Positions 17,065 to 25,421 are shown, counted from the stretch's first letter. The stretch is 57,401 bases of DNA from JBCCGG01 sp039029395 (GCA_039029395.1 JBCCGG010000037.1:1-57401), one strand, 5' to 3'. Notes: generated by a model not told the origin, from the letters alone. Made by a program: numbers and translations.

Positions 17065-17451
17065 ATGTCGACAGATCAAGACGTTAGCCTCGGCATTACC
17101 ACCTCGGTCACCCAGGCCGATCTGGCCTTTTTGCGCGACTCCGGGCGTCTGGGCGACTACGCGGTGGTCTACCGCGCCCACCGGGCCCAGCAGGGCGGTG
17201 GCTTCGGCGATCAGGATAAATTTCCTTTTGTGTGGGCGGTGCTGGTCTACGTGGACGGCCAGGCGGCGCGCATCTTCAGCGCCCGAGGCACCGCGCGCGA
17301 GTGGAGCAACCTGGACCGCCTGGAGCGCTGGCTGCGCGAGCAGGGCTTTTGGTACTGGTGGATGCGCAACGACCTAGAGCCCTTGGCCGTGCCCAGCGGC
17401 GAGCCCGCCGAAGACACCGAGTTGCCGCCAGCCCCAGTGGTCGGGCCGTGA
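17065..17451 (+). CDS. Small hypothetical protein
   Basis: 128 aa, not recognised. It is hydrophilic with no signal peptide or membrane segment; an alternating strand pattern (YAVVYRAHRAQ, FVWAVLVYVDGQAARIFSA) is followed by an amphipathic helix (WSNLDRLERWLREQG) and an aromatic patch (FWYWWMRNDLEPL), so a small alpha/beta fold is likely. The patch could be a protein or ligand contact. ATG 17065 is chosen as the first good start; the frame is open to a TTG at 17044 and neither has a clear Shine-Dalgarno. It is divergent from the PhnB-like gene, with the palindromic operator between them. Confidence 0.6.
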   Translation: MSTDQDVSLGITTSVTQADLAFLRDSGRLGDYAVVYRAHRAQQGGGFGDQDKFPFVWAVLVYVDGQAARIFSARGTAREWSNLDRLERWLREQGFWYWWMRNDLEPLAVPSGEPAEDTELPPAPVVGP

Positions 17452-17498
17452 GGGGCGAGGCCGAGCCCAGCCACCGCAATGTGTGATACCCTATCCCT

Positions 17499-19013
17499 AT
17501 GCTTGGCAGAAACCACCGGTTGGCAGCCTTTCTCGCGGCGCCGCTGCTCTGCCTAGCGCCTGAGACCCAGTCAAGCAGCACCTTCGAGCCGACCGATTGC
17601 TGGGTTCCCTTGCCCGAGGACACGGAGATCCAGTGTGGCACCGTGAGCGTGCCCCTGCGCTGGGAGGCGCCCGAGACGGGCCGGATCAAGCTCGCGGTCG
17701 CGCTCTATCCGGCGCGCGACCCGGTGCCGGGCGCGGCGCCAGTGATCTACCTTTCCGGCGGACCCGGTTTCCCGGCCCTGGGGCCGGACGGTGAGAACAT
17801 CGCGGGCTGGCGGGGCGGTGCCGACCGCCTCTTTCCCGGACGCACCGTGGTGGTCTTCGATCAGCGCGGCACCGGCTTGAGCCAGCCCCGGCTCGACTGC
17901 CCGGAGATCGACAGCCCGACGGTCTGGGGCGAGCTGTCCGAGGACCCGGAGGCGTTTGGCGACAGCCGGGCGCGCCTCCACGGGGCGCTCGCCGCTTGCC
18001 ACCGGCGCCTGAGCGCCGAGGGCACTGATTTGAACGCCTTCAATCGGCGTCAAAGCGCCGCCGACGTCGAGGGCCTACGCCGCGCCCTAGGTTTCAACAA
18101 GGTGGTGCTTTCCGGGCTTTCCTACGGCACGCGCCTGGCGCTGACCGTGCTGCGCCATTACCCCGAGTCCCTGGCCGCCGTGGTCCTCGACTCGCCCTTC
18201 CCGCCCCAGGCCCTGTGGCCTGGCGAAGACGGCGAGGCTTTGGGCGCGACCTTGGAGCGTCTCTTTGCCGCCTGCGCCCGCGATCAGCGCTGCGCCAAGG
18301 CTTATCCGGATCTGCGCGGGCGACTCCTGACCGCCCTGGCGCGGCTCGAAGCAAAGCCTGCGGTTATCGAGGTGGCCAACCTCGAGAGTACCACGCCGCT
18401 CTATGCCCGGGTCGACCACCGGGTGTTCTTGGGCGTGCTGTGGAAGGAGATGTACTACACCGGGCGGCTCGTCGGCCTGCCGACCTTGATTTCGGGCGTT
18501 GCCAAGGGAGAGGACTGGCGCATCAAGCGCCACCTGGAAAACGTCTACTACGGCCCCGAGCCGCGGATCTACGACAGCGGCATGACCTACGCCTTCTACT
18601 GCCACGACAAAGCGGGCGTCGAACCCCGGCCGTCGGACCTGGACGGTAGCGGGCCCTATCCTTACGTGACGGACTTTATCGCTTGGAACTGGCAAATGGA
18701 CTTCTGCCGGACCTGGCCCCACGGGGCGCTGGATCCGATCGAGCACAGCGCCGTGACAAGCGACCTACCGGTGCTGTTGTTGGCCGGCGCCCTGGACGGC
18801 TCGACCGCCGTGGAACTCGCCGAGCAGGCGGCCGCGACCCTGGCCAACGGGCACCTTTTCGTGTTCCCCGCCAACGCGCACGTGCAGCTCTTCGGTGGAG
18901 ATTGCCCACGGCAAATCTTGAGCGCCTTCCTGGCCGATCCTTTGACCCGCCCCAACCCGGCTTGTCTCGCCAAGTTGCCCCAGCCGACATTCCGAACCCT
19001 GGGCGGCAGCTGA
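17499..19013 (+). CDS. Secreted alpha/beta hydrolase, TAP-like/proline-iminopeptidase type
   Basis: 504 aa. A signal peptide spans about residues 1-25 (RLAAFLAAPLLCLAPETQS). The mature enzyme has IYLSGGPGFPA (oxyanion-hole loop), VVFDQRGTGLS (HGGPG-type family motif region), the nucleophile Ser in VVLSGLSYGTRLA, the acidic residue in LLLAGALDGSTAVE, and His in FPANAHVQLFGG. This is the layout of TAP-like peptidases (tripeptidyl aminopeptidases, SlpD/E), which release N-terminal residues or tripeptides. Many Cys (about eight) imply disulfides in the periplasm. The ATG at 17499 has no strong Shine-Dalgarno but is the only start that gives the signal peptide. Confidence 0.88.
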   Translation: MLGRNHRLAAFLAAPLLCLAPETQSSSTFEPTDCWVPLPEDTEIQCGTVSVPLRWEAPETGRIKLAVALYPARDPVPGAAPVIYLSGGPGFPALGPDGENIAGWRGGADRLFPGRTVVVFDQRGTGLSQPRLDCPEIDSPTVWGELSEDPEAFGDSRARLHGALAACHRRLSAEGTDLNAFNRRQSAADVEGLRRALGFNKVVLSGLSYGTRLALTVLRHYPESLAAVVLDSPFPPQALWPGEDGEALGATLERLFAACARDQRCAKAYPDLRGRLLTALARLEAKPAVIEVANLESTTPLYARVDHRVFLGVLWKEMYYTGRLVGLPTLISGVAKGEDWRIKRHLENVYYGPEPRIYDSGMTYAFYCHDKAGVEPRPSDLDGSGPYPYVTDFIAWNWQMDFCRTWPHGALDPIEHSAVTSDLPVLLLAGALDGSTAVELAEQAAATLANGHLFVFPANAHVQLFGGDCPRQILSAFLADPLTRPNPACLAKLPQPTFRTLGGS

Positions 19014-19023
19014 GCAAGCGACT

Positions 19024-19482
19024 TTAGCAGCAGCGGTCCGTGGCCTCTTCGGCCTGCTGACCGGCGCGCTTCGCCTCCTGGGCCTGCTCCAGCTCGGGCA
19101 GGCTTTCGCCGTATTGGGTGACCCGGCCGCTGGTCAGGAAGGTCTCCCAACGCAAGGCGTCGGGGTCGAGCGCCCAGACCTTCTTGGAGGTGTGGTAGCA
19201 GCAGACCGCATCGGGTTCATGGATCAAGCGCTCGCCGGCCCCATCCATGCGCTGGGCGATGTCGGAAAGCTCACCCGCCTCCTCGACCTGGATGCCGAAG
19301 TGAACGCCGCCGGCGGCCTCGCCGCCGCGGGTCGAGATCGAGAGGTTGACCTTGGGATCGTCGGGCATCCACTTGGCGTAATCCGCCTCGCGCACCACCG
19401 GCGCCTGGCCGAAAAGGTTGGTATAGAAGGCGATCGAGCTCTCCAGGTCGCTCACCTCGAGACCGATGTGAATGCGCTTCAT
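19024..19482 (-). CDS. ArsI-like C-As lyase / CadI-type VOC protein
   Basis: 152 aa. The metal set of ArsI is in place: His5 (RIHIGLEV), His61 (VHFGIQVE) and Glu113 (LRWETF). The vicinal pair Cys94-Cys95 in AVCCYHTSKKVWALDPDALRW corresponds to the CC motif that binds trivalent organoarsenicals, and the protein ends in Asp-Arg-Cys-Cys, another Cys pair as in known ArsI proteins. ArsI cleaves the C-As bond of methylarsenite with O2, giving arsenite. The gene stands alone: no arsR, arsB or arsC is near. Upstream lie a TTGACA box and a perfect 12-base palindrome of ArsR type, so metalloid induction is likely. Related CadI proteins make cadmium detoxification an alternative. Confidence 0.85.
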   Translation of the reverse strand: MKRIHIGLEVSDLESSIAFYTNLFGQAPVVREADYAKWMPDDPKVNLSISTRGGEAAGGVHFGIQVEEAGELSDIAQRMDGAGERLIHEPDAVCCYHTSKKVWALDPDALRWETFLTSGRVTQYGESLPELEQAQEAKRAGQQAEEATDRCC

Positions 19483-19530
19483 GGCTCGTCTTGCTCCTTG
19501 CTGGTCCGCCTTGCGCGGAGGGTGTCTATT

Positions 19531-19558
19531 ATTTCTATATTTCGATAAATATAGAAAT
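19531..19558. promoter_or_regulatory. ArsR-type operator of the arsI-like gene
   Basis: ATTTCTATATTT and AAATATAGAAAT are perfect 12-base inverted arms around CGAT in an AT-rich patch inside GC-rich DNA. On the minus strand the palindrome begins directly after TTGACA (19560-19565) and covers the spacer and -10 region, so a bound dimer would block RNA polymerase. Size and AT content match ArsR/SmtB sites. Confidence 0.8.
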
Positions 19559-19559
19559 T

Positions 19560-19565
19560 TGTCAA
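19560..19565 (-). promoter_or_regulatory. Consensus -35 box (TTGACA) of the arsI-like gene
   Basis: The minus strand reads TTGACA, a perfect sigma-70 -35 element, 78 bases before ATG 19482. The -10 element would fall inside the operator palindrome (AATATA or TATAGA at 18-20 bases); the exact -10 is not certain. Confidence 0.65.
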
Positions 19566-19590
19566 GTAGTTCGCCAGAAAGAAAAATCCT

Positions 19591-21093
19591 TCAGGCTCTG
19601 GCCCGCCCCTCCTCGGCCTCCCAGTCGCCGGCGACGATCGCGCGGTAGTCGCTTGGCTGGTAGGGCGCAAGCAACTCCTTGAAGGGCGCCAGCCAGCCGC
19701 GCTTGCGCAAGGGATCGGCACCGAAATCCCGCAGCAGCTCGTCATGGTAATAGAGCATGTGCAGCAGCAAGCGCGCGCCGCGCGCGGGACTGAAGGGCAT
19801 CCAGCTTCGTTTCCAGGCCTTCAGCGCGGCAATCTCGGACTGCATGGCCTCCCGGCCTGGCAGGCTATGGCGCCCAGCGAGCAGCTCGGCAAGCCAGCGT
19901 GCCTGAAGGCAATAGGTCAGGATGCTGAGTATGGTCGCGGCCCGGCCGATGAACACCAGGTTCGGCAGATCGGGATGGAGCATGTGGCGGTAGAGGTAGA
20001 AGCCGTCGTCGTCCTCGCCCAGAGTCTTCTGGACCGCCTGGGGAAGATAGCCGTAGTCGGACGTCCATCCGGTCGCGAAGACGACGCGGTCGACCGCGAG
20101 GTGATCGCCGTCGCTGAGCGTGACGCCATCCGGGGTGAAGGCGGCAATCTCCGCGCGGTGCGCCGCAATTCGGCCCTCGCGAATCAAGCGGTAGAGCGCC
20201 GGGCGCGGCAGCATGGTGGACTCGCCGAAACAGTCGATCTCCACGGGCGTGTCGGGCACCAAGGTTCTGCCTTGGGCGATCTTGGTGCCCAGGCGACACT
20301 GGAAATAGAGCAGCAGCTCGACCAACCGCCAGAAGATCCACACCAGCGGCTTGCCGAGCCCATGCATCCAGCGCGCCACCGGGCTCGGCCGCAGGTAGGG
20401 CGTAAAGAGCGCCCCGGTCATGCGGCTCAACATGCCCCACTTGAAGGGCAGGATGCCGGCGAGGAGCGGAGGCACCGGCCAATGGGCCTCGCGAAACACC
20501 AGGTGCACTTCGTCCGCCACGGCCGCGGCCTCCAAGGCGATGTCGGTTGCGCTCTTGCCGTAGCCGACCACCACGACCCGGCGCTTTTCAAGCGGCGCGC
20601 GGGTTTTCACCTGGGCGCTATGGAGAACTTCGCCCTGGAACGCCTCTTGGCCCGGCAAGCTTGGCAGGTTCGGCGTCTCCGAATAGAGGCCGGTCGCAGC
20701 CACGACCAGGTCGAAGTCCTCCTCGATCGGACCCTCGGGACCTTCGGTCGACACCGTCCAACCCTCTGCGCGCTGGGTCAGGGAAAGCACCTTGGTGCGC
20801 AAGCGGATGTGCGGGCGGATGCCAAAATGATCGGCGTAGTCTTCCAGATACGTCTGAAGGATCGGACCCGGCGTAAAATCGGCCGCACTCTCGGGCAGTG
20901 ACCAATCGGGGAACTGATAGAGCTCCTTGGGCACCTGAGCGCCGAAGTTTGAATAGCCGTCGGCCCACACCCCGCCCAAGCGATCGCCACGTTCGAACAA
21001 GGTGCAGTCATGCCCCTCGGCGAGCAGGGTCTTGGCGGTCGCCAGGCCGGCGACCCCGGCACCGATGATCCCAACCCGCTTGGCGCTTTCCAT
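19591..21093 (-). CDS. FAD/NADPH-dependent flavin monooxygenase (FMO/BVMO-like)
   Basis: 500 aa. RVGIIGAGVAGLATAKTLLAEG is the FAD GxGxxG loop, VVVVGYGKSATDIALEAA the NADPH loop, and FQGEVLHSAQV, between the two, is the F-x-G-x-x-x-H stretch of flavin monooxygenases. GWTSDYGYLP near residue 370 matches the ATG region. These enzymes oxygenate S, N or carbonyl compounds with O2 and NADPH; substrate unknown. The stop of the small membrane protein and this ATG (21093) are one base apart, so the two are translationally coupled; a GTG at 21102 would overlap that gene. Downstream is the independently promoted arsI-like gene; a role in arsenic chemistry cannot be shown. Confidence 0.9.
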   Translation of the reverse strand: MESAKRVGIIGAGVAGLATAKTLLAEGHDCTLFERGDRLGGVWADGYSNFGAQVPKELYQFPDWSLPESAADFTPGPILQTYLEDYADHFGIRPHIRLRTKVLSLTQRAEGWTVSTEGPEGPIEEDFDLVVAATGLYSETPNLPSLPGQEAFQGEVLHSAQVKTRAPLEKRRVVVVGYGKSATDIALEAAAVADEVHLVFREAHWPVPPLLAGILPFKWGMLSRMTGALFTPYLRPSPVARWMHGLGKPLVWIFWRLVELLLYFQCRLGTKIAQGRTLVPDTPVEIDCFGESTMLPRPALYRLIREGRIAAHRAEIAAFTPDGVTLSDGDHLAVDRVVFATGWTSDYGYLPQAVQKTLGEDDDGFYLYRHMLHPDLPNLVFIGRAATILSILTYCLQARWLAELLAGRHSLPGREAMQSEIAALKAWKRSWMPFSPARGARLLLHMLYYHDELLRDFGADPLRKRGWLAPFKELLAPYQPSDYRAIVAGDWEAEEGRARA

Positions 21094-21094
21094 C

Positions 21095-21337
21095 TCAGGC
21101 ACTGGAGCGCCGCGGCTTTAGGCGCGCGATCGAAGACCCGATCAGGCCAAGCAGCCAGAAGATCAAGACATAGGCGCCAAACAGCGTCCAGAGGATAAAG
21201 GCCCAAATGCCGTAGTAGATGCCCTTGGCCCGTTGACCGCTGCCGGGCCGCGCCGCCTGTAGTCGGAAGAGCCAGACCCCATGCAGGAGCCCGAAGAGGG
21301 CGCCGAGCGCGCTGCCGATCCACAGGATGTCGTCCAT
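21095..21337 (-). CDS. Small two-TM membrane protein
   Basis: 80 aa with two hydrophobic helices (ILWIGSALGALFGLLHGVWLF and GIWAFILWTLFGAYVLIFWLLGLIGSSI) joined by a basic loop (ARPGSGQRAKG) and a basic tail. The family is not recognised. ATG 21337 has AAGGAC seven bases upstream; the frame open to 21562 is intergenic. It overlaps or touches the start of the flavin monooxygenase, so the two are translated together; the partner could anchor or assist that enzyme, which is inference. Confidence 0.75.
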   Translation of the reverse strand: MDDILWIGSALGALFGLLHGVWLFRLQAARPGSGQRAKGIYYGIWAFILWTLFGAYVLIFWLLGLIGSSIARLKPRRSSA

Positions 21338-21409
21338 GTGCCGTCCTTCTTGAGAGCGCGCGAGGATCCTAGGACACGATAGAGTGGGCCAATTGCATTT
21401 GGAGTTCAA

Positions 21410-21442
21410 GCGCCGGTGGATTGCGCTCCAAGACACCGGCGC
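21410..21442. repeat. 9-base inverted repeat upstream of the second EamA gene
   Basis: GCGCCGGTG and CACCGGCGC are perfect 9-base arms with a 15-base spacer in the divergent intergenic region (21338-21561) between the small membrane protein and the transporter. It could be an mRNA hairpin in the transporter leader or a regulator site. Nothing else is recognised in this 224-base gap. Confidence 0.45.
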
Positions 21443-21561
21443 CCCGCCTGTCGTTCTGGGGACAGAGACCGCCGATCCCCCACGGCTGGTCGTGCTAGGG
21501 ACCGAGCATGATGGGTCATGGTTGATCGCCACGCCCTTGCCCCGACCAAAGGCGCAACCCA

Positions 21562-22494
21562 ATGAACAGGGCCGTTCTCGGTGTTCTCTTGGCGCTCGTT
21601 TTCGTGTGCCTGGAGTCCATGCAGTTCGTCTATTTCGGCGGCCTGTTCCAGCGCATGAGCTCCTTCCTCTTCGGCTTTCTGGTGTTCAGCATCACAGTGA
21701 TCGGCTTCGTCGGCTGGACCGCGCTGACCGATCCCCGGCAAATCCGCGCTGCGTTTGAAAACCCCAAACCGCTGATCGGGGTCAACCTGGCGGCCGCCTT
21801 CGCCTTCGGGGCTTACCTCACTTCCGTGCAGCTGATCGAGCCGGCGGTGACCTACACCATCTCGGCCGGCGCCATGCCGATCACCACCTATGTGCTCTAC
21901 CGCTGCGGTCTGCGCGAGGGCGAGCCCATGCGCAATACCATGGAGGGGCTGGGCAACGCTCTGCTGTTCTGCGGCATCGTCTTTCTCGCCGTGATCACGG
22001 TCTTGGGCCAGTCGGGTTTCGTGCGCGGCGGCTGGGAGGTCGGCGTCGCAGGCGTCCTGCTGGCAATCATGGACGGCGTCTTCTTCACCTTCGTGCTGGT
22101 GTTCTCCCAGCGGCTCGACCGGGTCGGCGTGGGCGCCGGCGCCGTGCTCGGGCTGAGGCTGCCGCTCTACATCGCGGTCGCCGGAACCTTCGTGCTGTTC
22201 GAGGTCGACAACAAGGCGCCGCTCGGCGCGTCGGAGATCGCGCTCTATGTGCTGATCGGGCTGCTTTTGCTGATCCCGCCTTTGTACACTCTGCAAAAGG
22301 CCATCTCGATGATCTCGACCCTGACGATCAGCGCGCTGACCGCGCTCGGGCCCTTCGTCATCTTCGGCTTGCAGATGTTCGAGGGCCGGGTCGACTACGC
22401 GCCGGCCACCCTGGTCGGCCTCTCGATCTATTTCGCCGGCGCCCTGCTGGCGGCCAGCGGCGCGGTCAAGGCAGCGACCCAGAACAGCGCTTGA
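21562..22494 (+). CDS. EamA/DMT-family transporter
   Basis: 310 aa with about ten predicted helices, starting LGVLLALVFVCLESMQFVYFGG and ending VGLSIYFAGALLAASGAV. The two halves correspond to EamA repeats, though the first is less conserved than in the other transporter of this window (7870-8790), with which it shares little obvious sequence. The role is most likely export of a small metabolite or amino acid. The ATG at 21562 is preceded only by a weak AAAGGCG. It is divergent from the monooxygenase operon, which leaves open a link between the two, for instance export of its product. Confidence 0.85.
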   Translation: MNRAVLGVLLALVFVCLESMQFVYFGGLFQRMSSFLFGFLVFSITVIGFVGWTALTDPRQIRAAFENPKPLIGVNLAAAFAFGAYLTSVQLIEPAVTYTISAGAMPITTYVLYRCGLREGEPMRNTMEGLGNALLFCGIVFLAVITVLGQSGFVRGGWEVGVAGVLLAIMDGVFFTFVLVFSQRLDRVGVGAGAVLGLRLPLYIAVAGTFVLFEVDNKAPLGASEIALYVLIGLLLLIPPLYTLQKAISMISTLTISALTALGPFVIFGLQMFEGRVDYAPATLVGLSIYFAGALLAASGAVKAATQNSA

Positions 22495-22533
22495 GGGACG
22501 GCGGCGCCAGAGGTTGCGGCGCATCCTGTTTTG

Positions 22534-22598
22534 GGCATTCGGCCGTCAAGCAATGACAACGAGAAATGGCGTCAATCGGGCGAGATGAGCCGAATGCC
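22534..22598. repeat. 10-base inverted repeat upstream of the cyclase-TolB-TPR gene
   Basis: GGCATTCGGC (22534-22543) and GCCGAATGCC (22589-22598) are a perfect inverted pair separated by 45 bases, 76 bases before the TTG start of the cyclase gene. It could bring two halves of an operator together or close a long hairpin in the leader. The rest of the gap (22495-22674) shows no gene. Confidence 0.5.
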
Positions 22599-22674
22599 AC
22601 CCGCCCAGAGGGTTTTAGACGGCATAGATTCTCCGGCCGAGGGCAAGTAGTCTTCTGGCCAGAGGAGACAAGAC

Positions 22675-24429
22675 TTGGAACGCAGGCTCGCCGCAGTGCT
22701 CTTCGCCGATGTGGTCGGCTACACGTCGTTGATGGGCGCCGACGAGGCCGGCACGCTTCGGCGTATCACTGACCTTCACGCAGGTTTCATCGAGCCCCTG
22801 ATCGACGCGCATCACGGCCGGGTCGTTAAGCGCATGGGCGATGGATGGCTCGTTGAGTTCGCCAGCGTCGTGGACGCCGTTACCTGTGCCGTGTCCTGGC
22901 AATCGGGTATGGCCGAGCAGGAAAAGGATGCCCGCGACGACAAGCGGATCGCGTTCCGCATCGGCATCCATCTGGGCGACGTGATCGTCGAGGGCAGCGA
23001 CATTCACGGCGATGGGGTCAACCTCGCGGCCCGCTTGGAAAGCCTGGCACGGCCGGGCGGGATTTGTCTTTCCGACGACGCCTATCGTCAAGTGAAGGGG
23101 AAGACGGACGCCGATTTTGAAGACCTGGGTGAGCAAAACCTCAAGAACGTGGCCGAGCCAGTTCGCGTGTTCCTTGCCCGCACCGACCTTGAGGCAGACG
23201 ACCCGGCAATTGTAGCGGAGCAACCCTCCAGGGCATCGGACAAGCCCGCCATCGCAGTCTTGCCGTTCACCAACATGTCCGGCGACCCGGGGCAAGAGTA
23301 CTTCTCGGACGGCATCACCGAGGAGATCATTACGCAGTTGACGCAGTTTCGATCCCTTTCCGTGATCGCACGTAACTCCTCGTTTCGCTACAAGGACCAA
23401 GCCGTGAGAGTGCAGGACGCGGCGCAGGAATTGGGTGTTGAGTTTCTTGTCGAGGGCAGCGTCCGCAAGGCGGGCAATCGTGTGCGGGTCACCGCGCAGC
23501 TCGTCGATGGAAAGACGGGACGTCATGTTTGGGCACAGCGATACGATCGTGAAATGGAGGATGTCTTTGCCGTTCAAGACGAGGTAAGCCAAACCATCGT
23601 CGCGACGATCGCTGGGCATATCGACGAGGTGGCCGTTCAGCGGGCAAAACAAAAGCCGCCGCAGAACATGAACGCCTACGACTACTTTCTGCGCGGCCTA
23701 AGCCTCTATCGGATGCATTACGATCGCCCGCTTGTCGAGGCCAAGGAGCTCTTCAAAAAATCAATCGAGCTTGACGGCAGCTTCGCGCGGGCACGGGCCT
23801 ACTTCGCACTCGCCGTCTTCGTTCGGGTGTACTACGCCTATAGCGGCACCGCTGATTTGGAAGAGGCCTTGGATCAAGCCAACATGGCCGTGGCGCTCGA
23901 TAACTCGGAGCCGGAGGCCCATGCGGCGCTCGGCCTCATCAGCTTTACAGTGGGCGAAGATCGCGATGGGCTCGCGAGCCTAAGGCGCGCGGTGACGCTC
24001 AATCCCCATGACCCGGAGCTGGCGCAAGCGTTGGGCTTCATTCTCACCTACGCCGGCGAACCGGAGGAGGCCGCCCGGTGGCTTCAAGCCGCAATCCACC
24101 TCAACCCTTTTCCCAGCAACGCGCACGTCGCTTACGGAATCTCCCTCTATCTGGCCAAACGCTACGAGGAGGCCGCCGAGGCGCTCGAGGGCTGGACCCG
24201 ATGGGGTCAATGCTATTGGGCAGCCGCCATGGCGCAGCTAGGGCACATTGAAGACGCCAATCTCGCGGCGCAGCGCTTCATCGAGGCATTCCAGTCTGAC
24301 TACAAAGATCGCGACGAGCGCCCACCCGACGTGAACGAGATTGTTCAGTTTGAGTCCGACTTCTTCAGACGACAATCCGATAGGGATCATTTTCTCGATG
24401 GTTTGCGAAAGGCCGGCCTTTCGCTGTGA
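22675..24429 (+). CDS. Class III adenylyl cyclase fused to TolB-like and TPR domains
   Basis: 584 aa. Residues 1-170 are a cyclase domain that begins with the family's usual RRLAAVLFADVVGYTSLM. Metal Asp12 and Asp56, adenine-selecting Lys52 and Asp109, and Asn116/Arg120 are all present, so ATP cyclisation is plausible. Residues about 190-330 form the TolB-like N-domain (AIAVLPFTNMSGDPGQEYFSDGI), and about 345-580 hold TPR repeats. This architecture is common in Alphaproteobacteria; the C-terminal part probably senses or scaffolds. The start is TTG 22675, supported by AGAGGAGA eight bases upstream and by the conserved N-terminus. Composition is slightly less GC-rich than its neighbours. Confidence 0.92.
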   Translation: MERRLAAVLFADVVGYTSLMGADEAGTLRRITDLHAGFIEPLIDAHHGRVVKRMGDGWLVEFASVVDAVTCAVSWQSGMAEQEKDARDDKRIAFRIGIHLGDVIVEGSDIHGDGVNLAARLESLARPGGICLSDDAYRQVKGKTDADFEDLGEQNLKNVAEPVRVFLARTDLEADDPAIVAEQPSRASDKPAIAVLPFTNMSGDPGQEYFSDGITEEIITQLTQFRSLSVIARNSSFRYKDQAVRVQDAAQELGVEFLVEGSVRKAGNRVRVTAQLVDGKTGRHVWAQRYDREMEDVFAVQDEVSQTIVATIAGHIDEVAVQRAKQKPPQNMNAYDYFLRGLSLYRMHYDRPLVEAKELFKKSIELDGSFARARAYFALAVFVRVYYAYSGTADLEEALDQANMAVALDNSEPEAHAALGLISFTVGEDRDGLASLRRAVTLNPHDPELAQALGFILTYAGEPEEAARWLQAAIHLNPFPSNAHVAYGISLYLAKRYEEAAEALEGWTRWGQCYWAAAMAQLGHIEDANLAAQRFIEAFQSDYKDRDERPPDVNEIVQFESDFFRRQSDRDHFLDGLRKAGLSL

Positions 24430-24484
24430 GCAAGAGATGATTTATCGGCGCGCCTCCTTTCCAACGATGTCGCTTTCAAGCCGT

Positions 24485-24745
24485 TCACGCCCGCCGCCCG
24501 CGGAGCCACACAAAGATCCCGTAGCCGCTGATCAGAAACCAAAAGGCCTCGAGCACGAAGGCGGCCATGTTGAACTCCTGCACGAGGGAGATCATCACCA
24601 GGCTCGCGCCTATCAGGTTGCCGAGCGAATAGGCCAGATCCTTGGCCGCGAACCAGCCGGCCTGGAGAAGGAAGTAGCTGCCGATGATAAGCGCGACGCC
24701 CGCGTTGCCGACCAGGTCATGCCAAGGCATCGGGAACTCCGCCAT
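24485..24745 (-). CDS. Small membrane protein of CBU_0592 type
   Basis: 86 aa with three hydrophobic segments: LVGNAGVALIIGSYFLLQAGW, YSLGNLIGASLVMISLV and AAFVLEAFWFLISGYGIFVWL. Size, segment order and the GNLIGA stretch resemble small CBU_0592-like membrane proteins, whose function is not known. It begins nine bases after the isochorismatase-fold gene on the same strand and so is the last gene of that operon. No catalytic residue or charged pore motif is visible. Confidence 0.75.
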   Translation of the reverse strand: MAEFPMPWHDLVGNAGVALIIGSYFLLQAGWFAAKDLAYSLGNLIGASLVMISLVQEFNMAAFVLEAFWFLISGYGIFVWLRGRRA

Positions 24746-24753
24746 GGGATGCC

Positions 24754-25383
24754 CTAGGCGCCCGCGCCGCCGTAGGCCGCCATGGCCTCGGTGATCTCAG
24801 CGAGCGAGCGCCGGGCGCCGGTCTGCAGGTACTCCATAGCGCGCAAGCTAGCCTCGTGAGCTGCCTCGCAGGAGCCTGCGACCACCTCCTCGATGACTCG
24901 GCAGTGGTAGTCGTTCTGGTGGCCGTCAACGAAGGTATAGTGCACGCAAACGTCGGTCAGGCCACCGACCAGCAGCAAGGTGTCGACCTTCAGCCCCTTG
25001 AGTAAGATCTCCAGATCGGTGCCGAAGAAGGCCGAGTAGCGGCGCTTGGGCACGTGATAGTCGCCGGGCTGAAAACCGATCTCCTCCGCCGCGATCTCGG
25101 TGTTCGGCTCGCCCTCCAGGCAGTGGATCGCCTCGTCGCCGTCGAGCTCTCGTCCGAAGTCGACCAGGTCCGGGCGATGCACCTCCTGGATGAAGACCAC
25201 CGGAATGTCCGCTTGCCGGGCCTGGGCGATCACCTCCCGGGCCTTGGCCATGCGCTCGCCATAGCCCGCCATGTGCCGGATCGCGCCGTCGTCCTTTTGA
25301 AAGCTGCCGCGCTGGATATCGATCACCAGCAGCGCCGGGTGCCCTTCGATGATCGCGCGCGGCTTGGGTTTTCTGTGTTCCAT
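24754..25383 (-). CDS. Isochorismatase-fold cysteine hydrolase
   Basis: 209 aa from ATG 25383. The triad of the family is visible: Asp in PALLVIDIQRGSF, Lys in YHVPKRRYSAFFGTD, and Cys in LLVGGLTDVCVHYTFVDG. The enzymes hydrolyse amides such as nicotinamide, N-carbamoyl compounds or ureidoacrylate in the cytosol; the substrate is open. Start: GGAG sits nine bases before ATG 25383; ATG 25398 and a GTG at 25425 (overlapping the upstream stop as GTGA) are also in frame. The tight link to an amino-acid-binding protein gene upstream suggests that an imported nitrogen compound is the substrate, which is inference. Confidence 0.9.
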   Translation of the reverse strand: MEHRKPKPRAIIEGHPALLVIDIQRGSFQKDDGAIRHMAGYGERMAKAREVIAQARQADIPVVFIQEVHRPDLVDFGRELDGDEAIHCLEGEPNTEIAAEEIGFQPGDYHVPKRRYSAFFGTDLEILLKGLKVDTLLLVGGLTDVCVHYTFVDGHQNDYHCRVIEEVVAGSCEAAHEASLRAMEYLQTGARRSLAEITEAMAAYGGAGA

Positions 25384-25421
25384 GGTGTTCTGCTCCATTG
25401 CCTTGGTCGTTCCGATTCCAG

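Noticed and set aside
19591..21093. Flavin monooxygenase as an arsenic-related enzyme (ArsO type)
   Set aside because: It has an own operon partner and no arsenic-specific feature; the ars-type operator lies after its stop and serves the downstream gene only.
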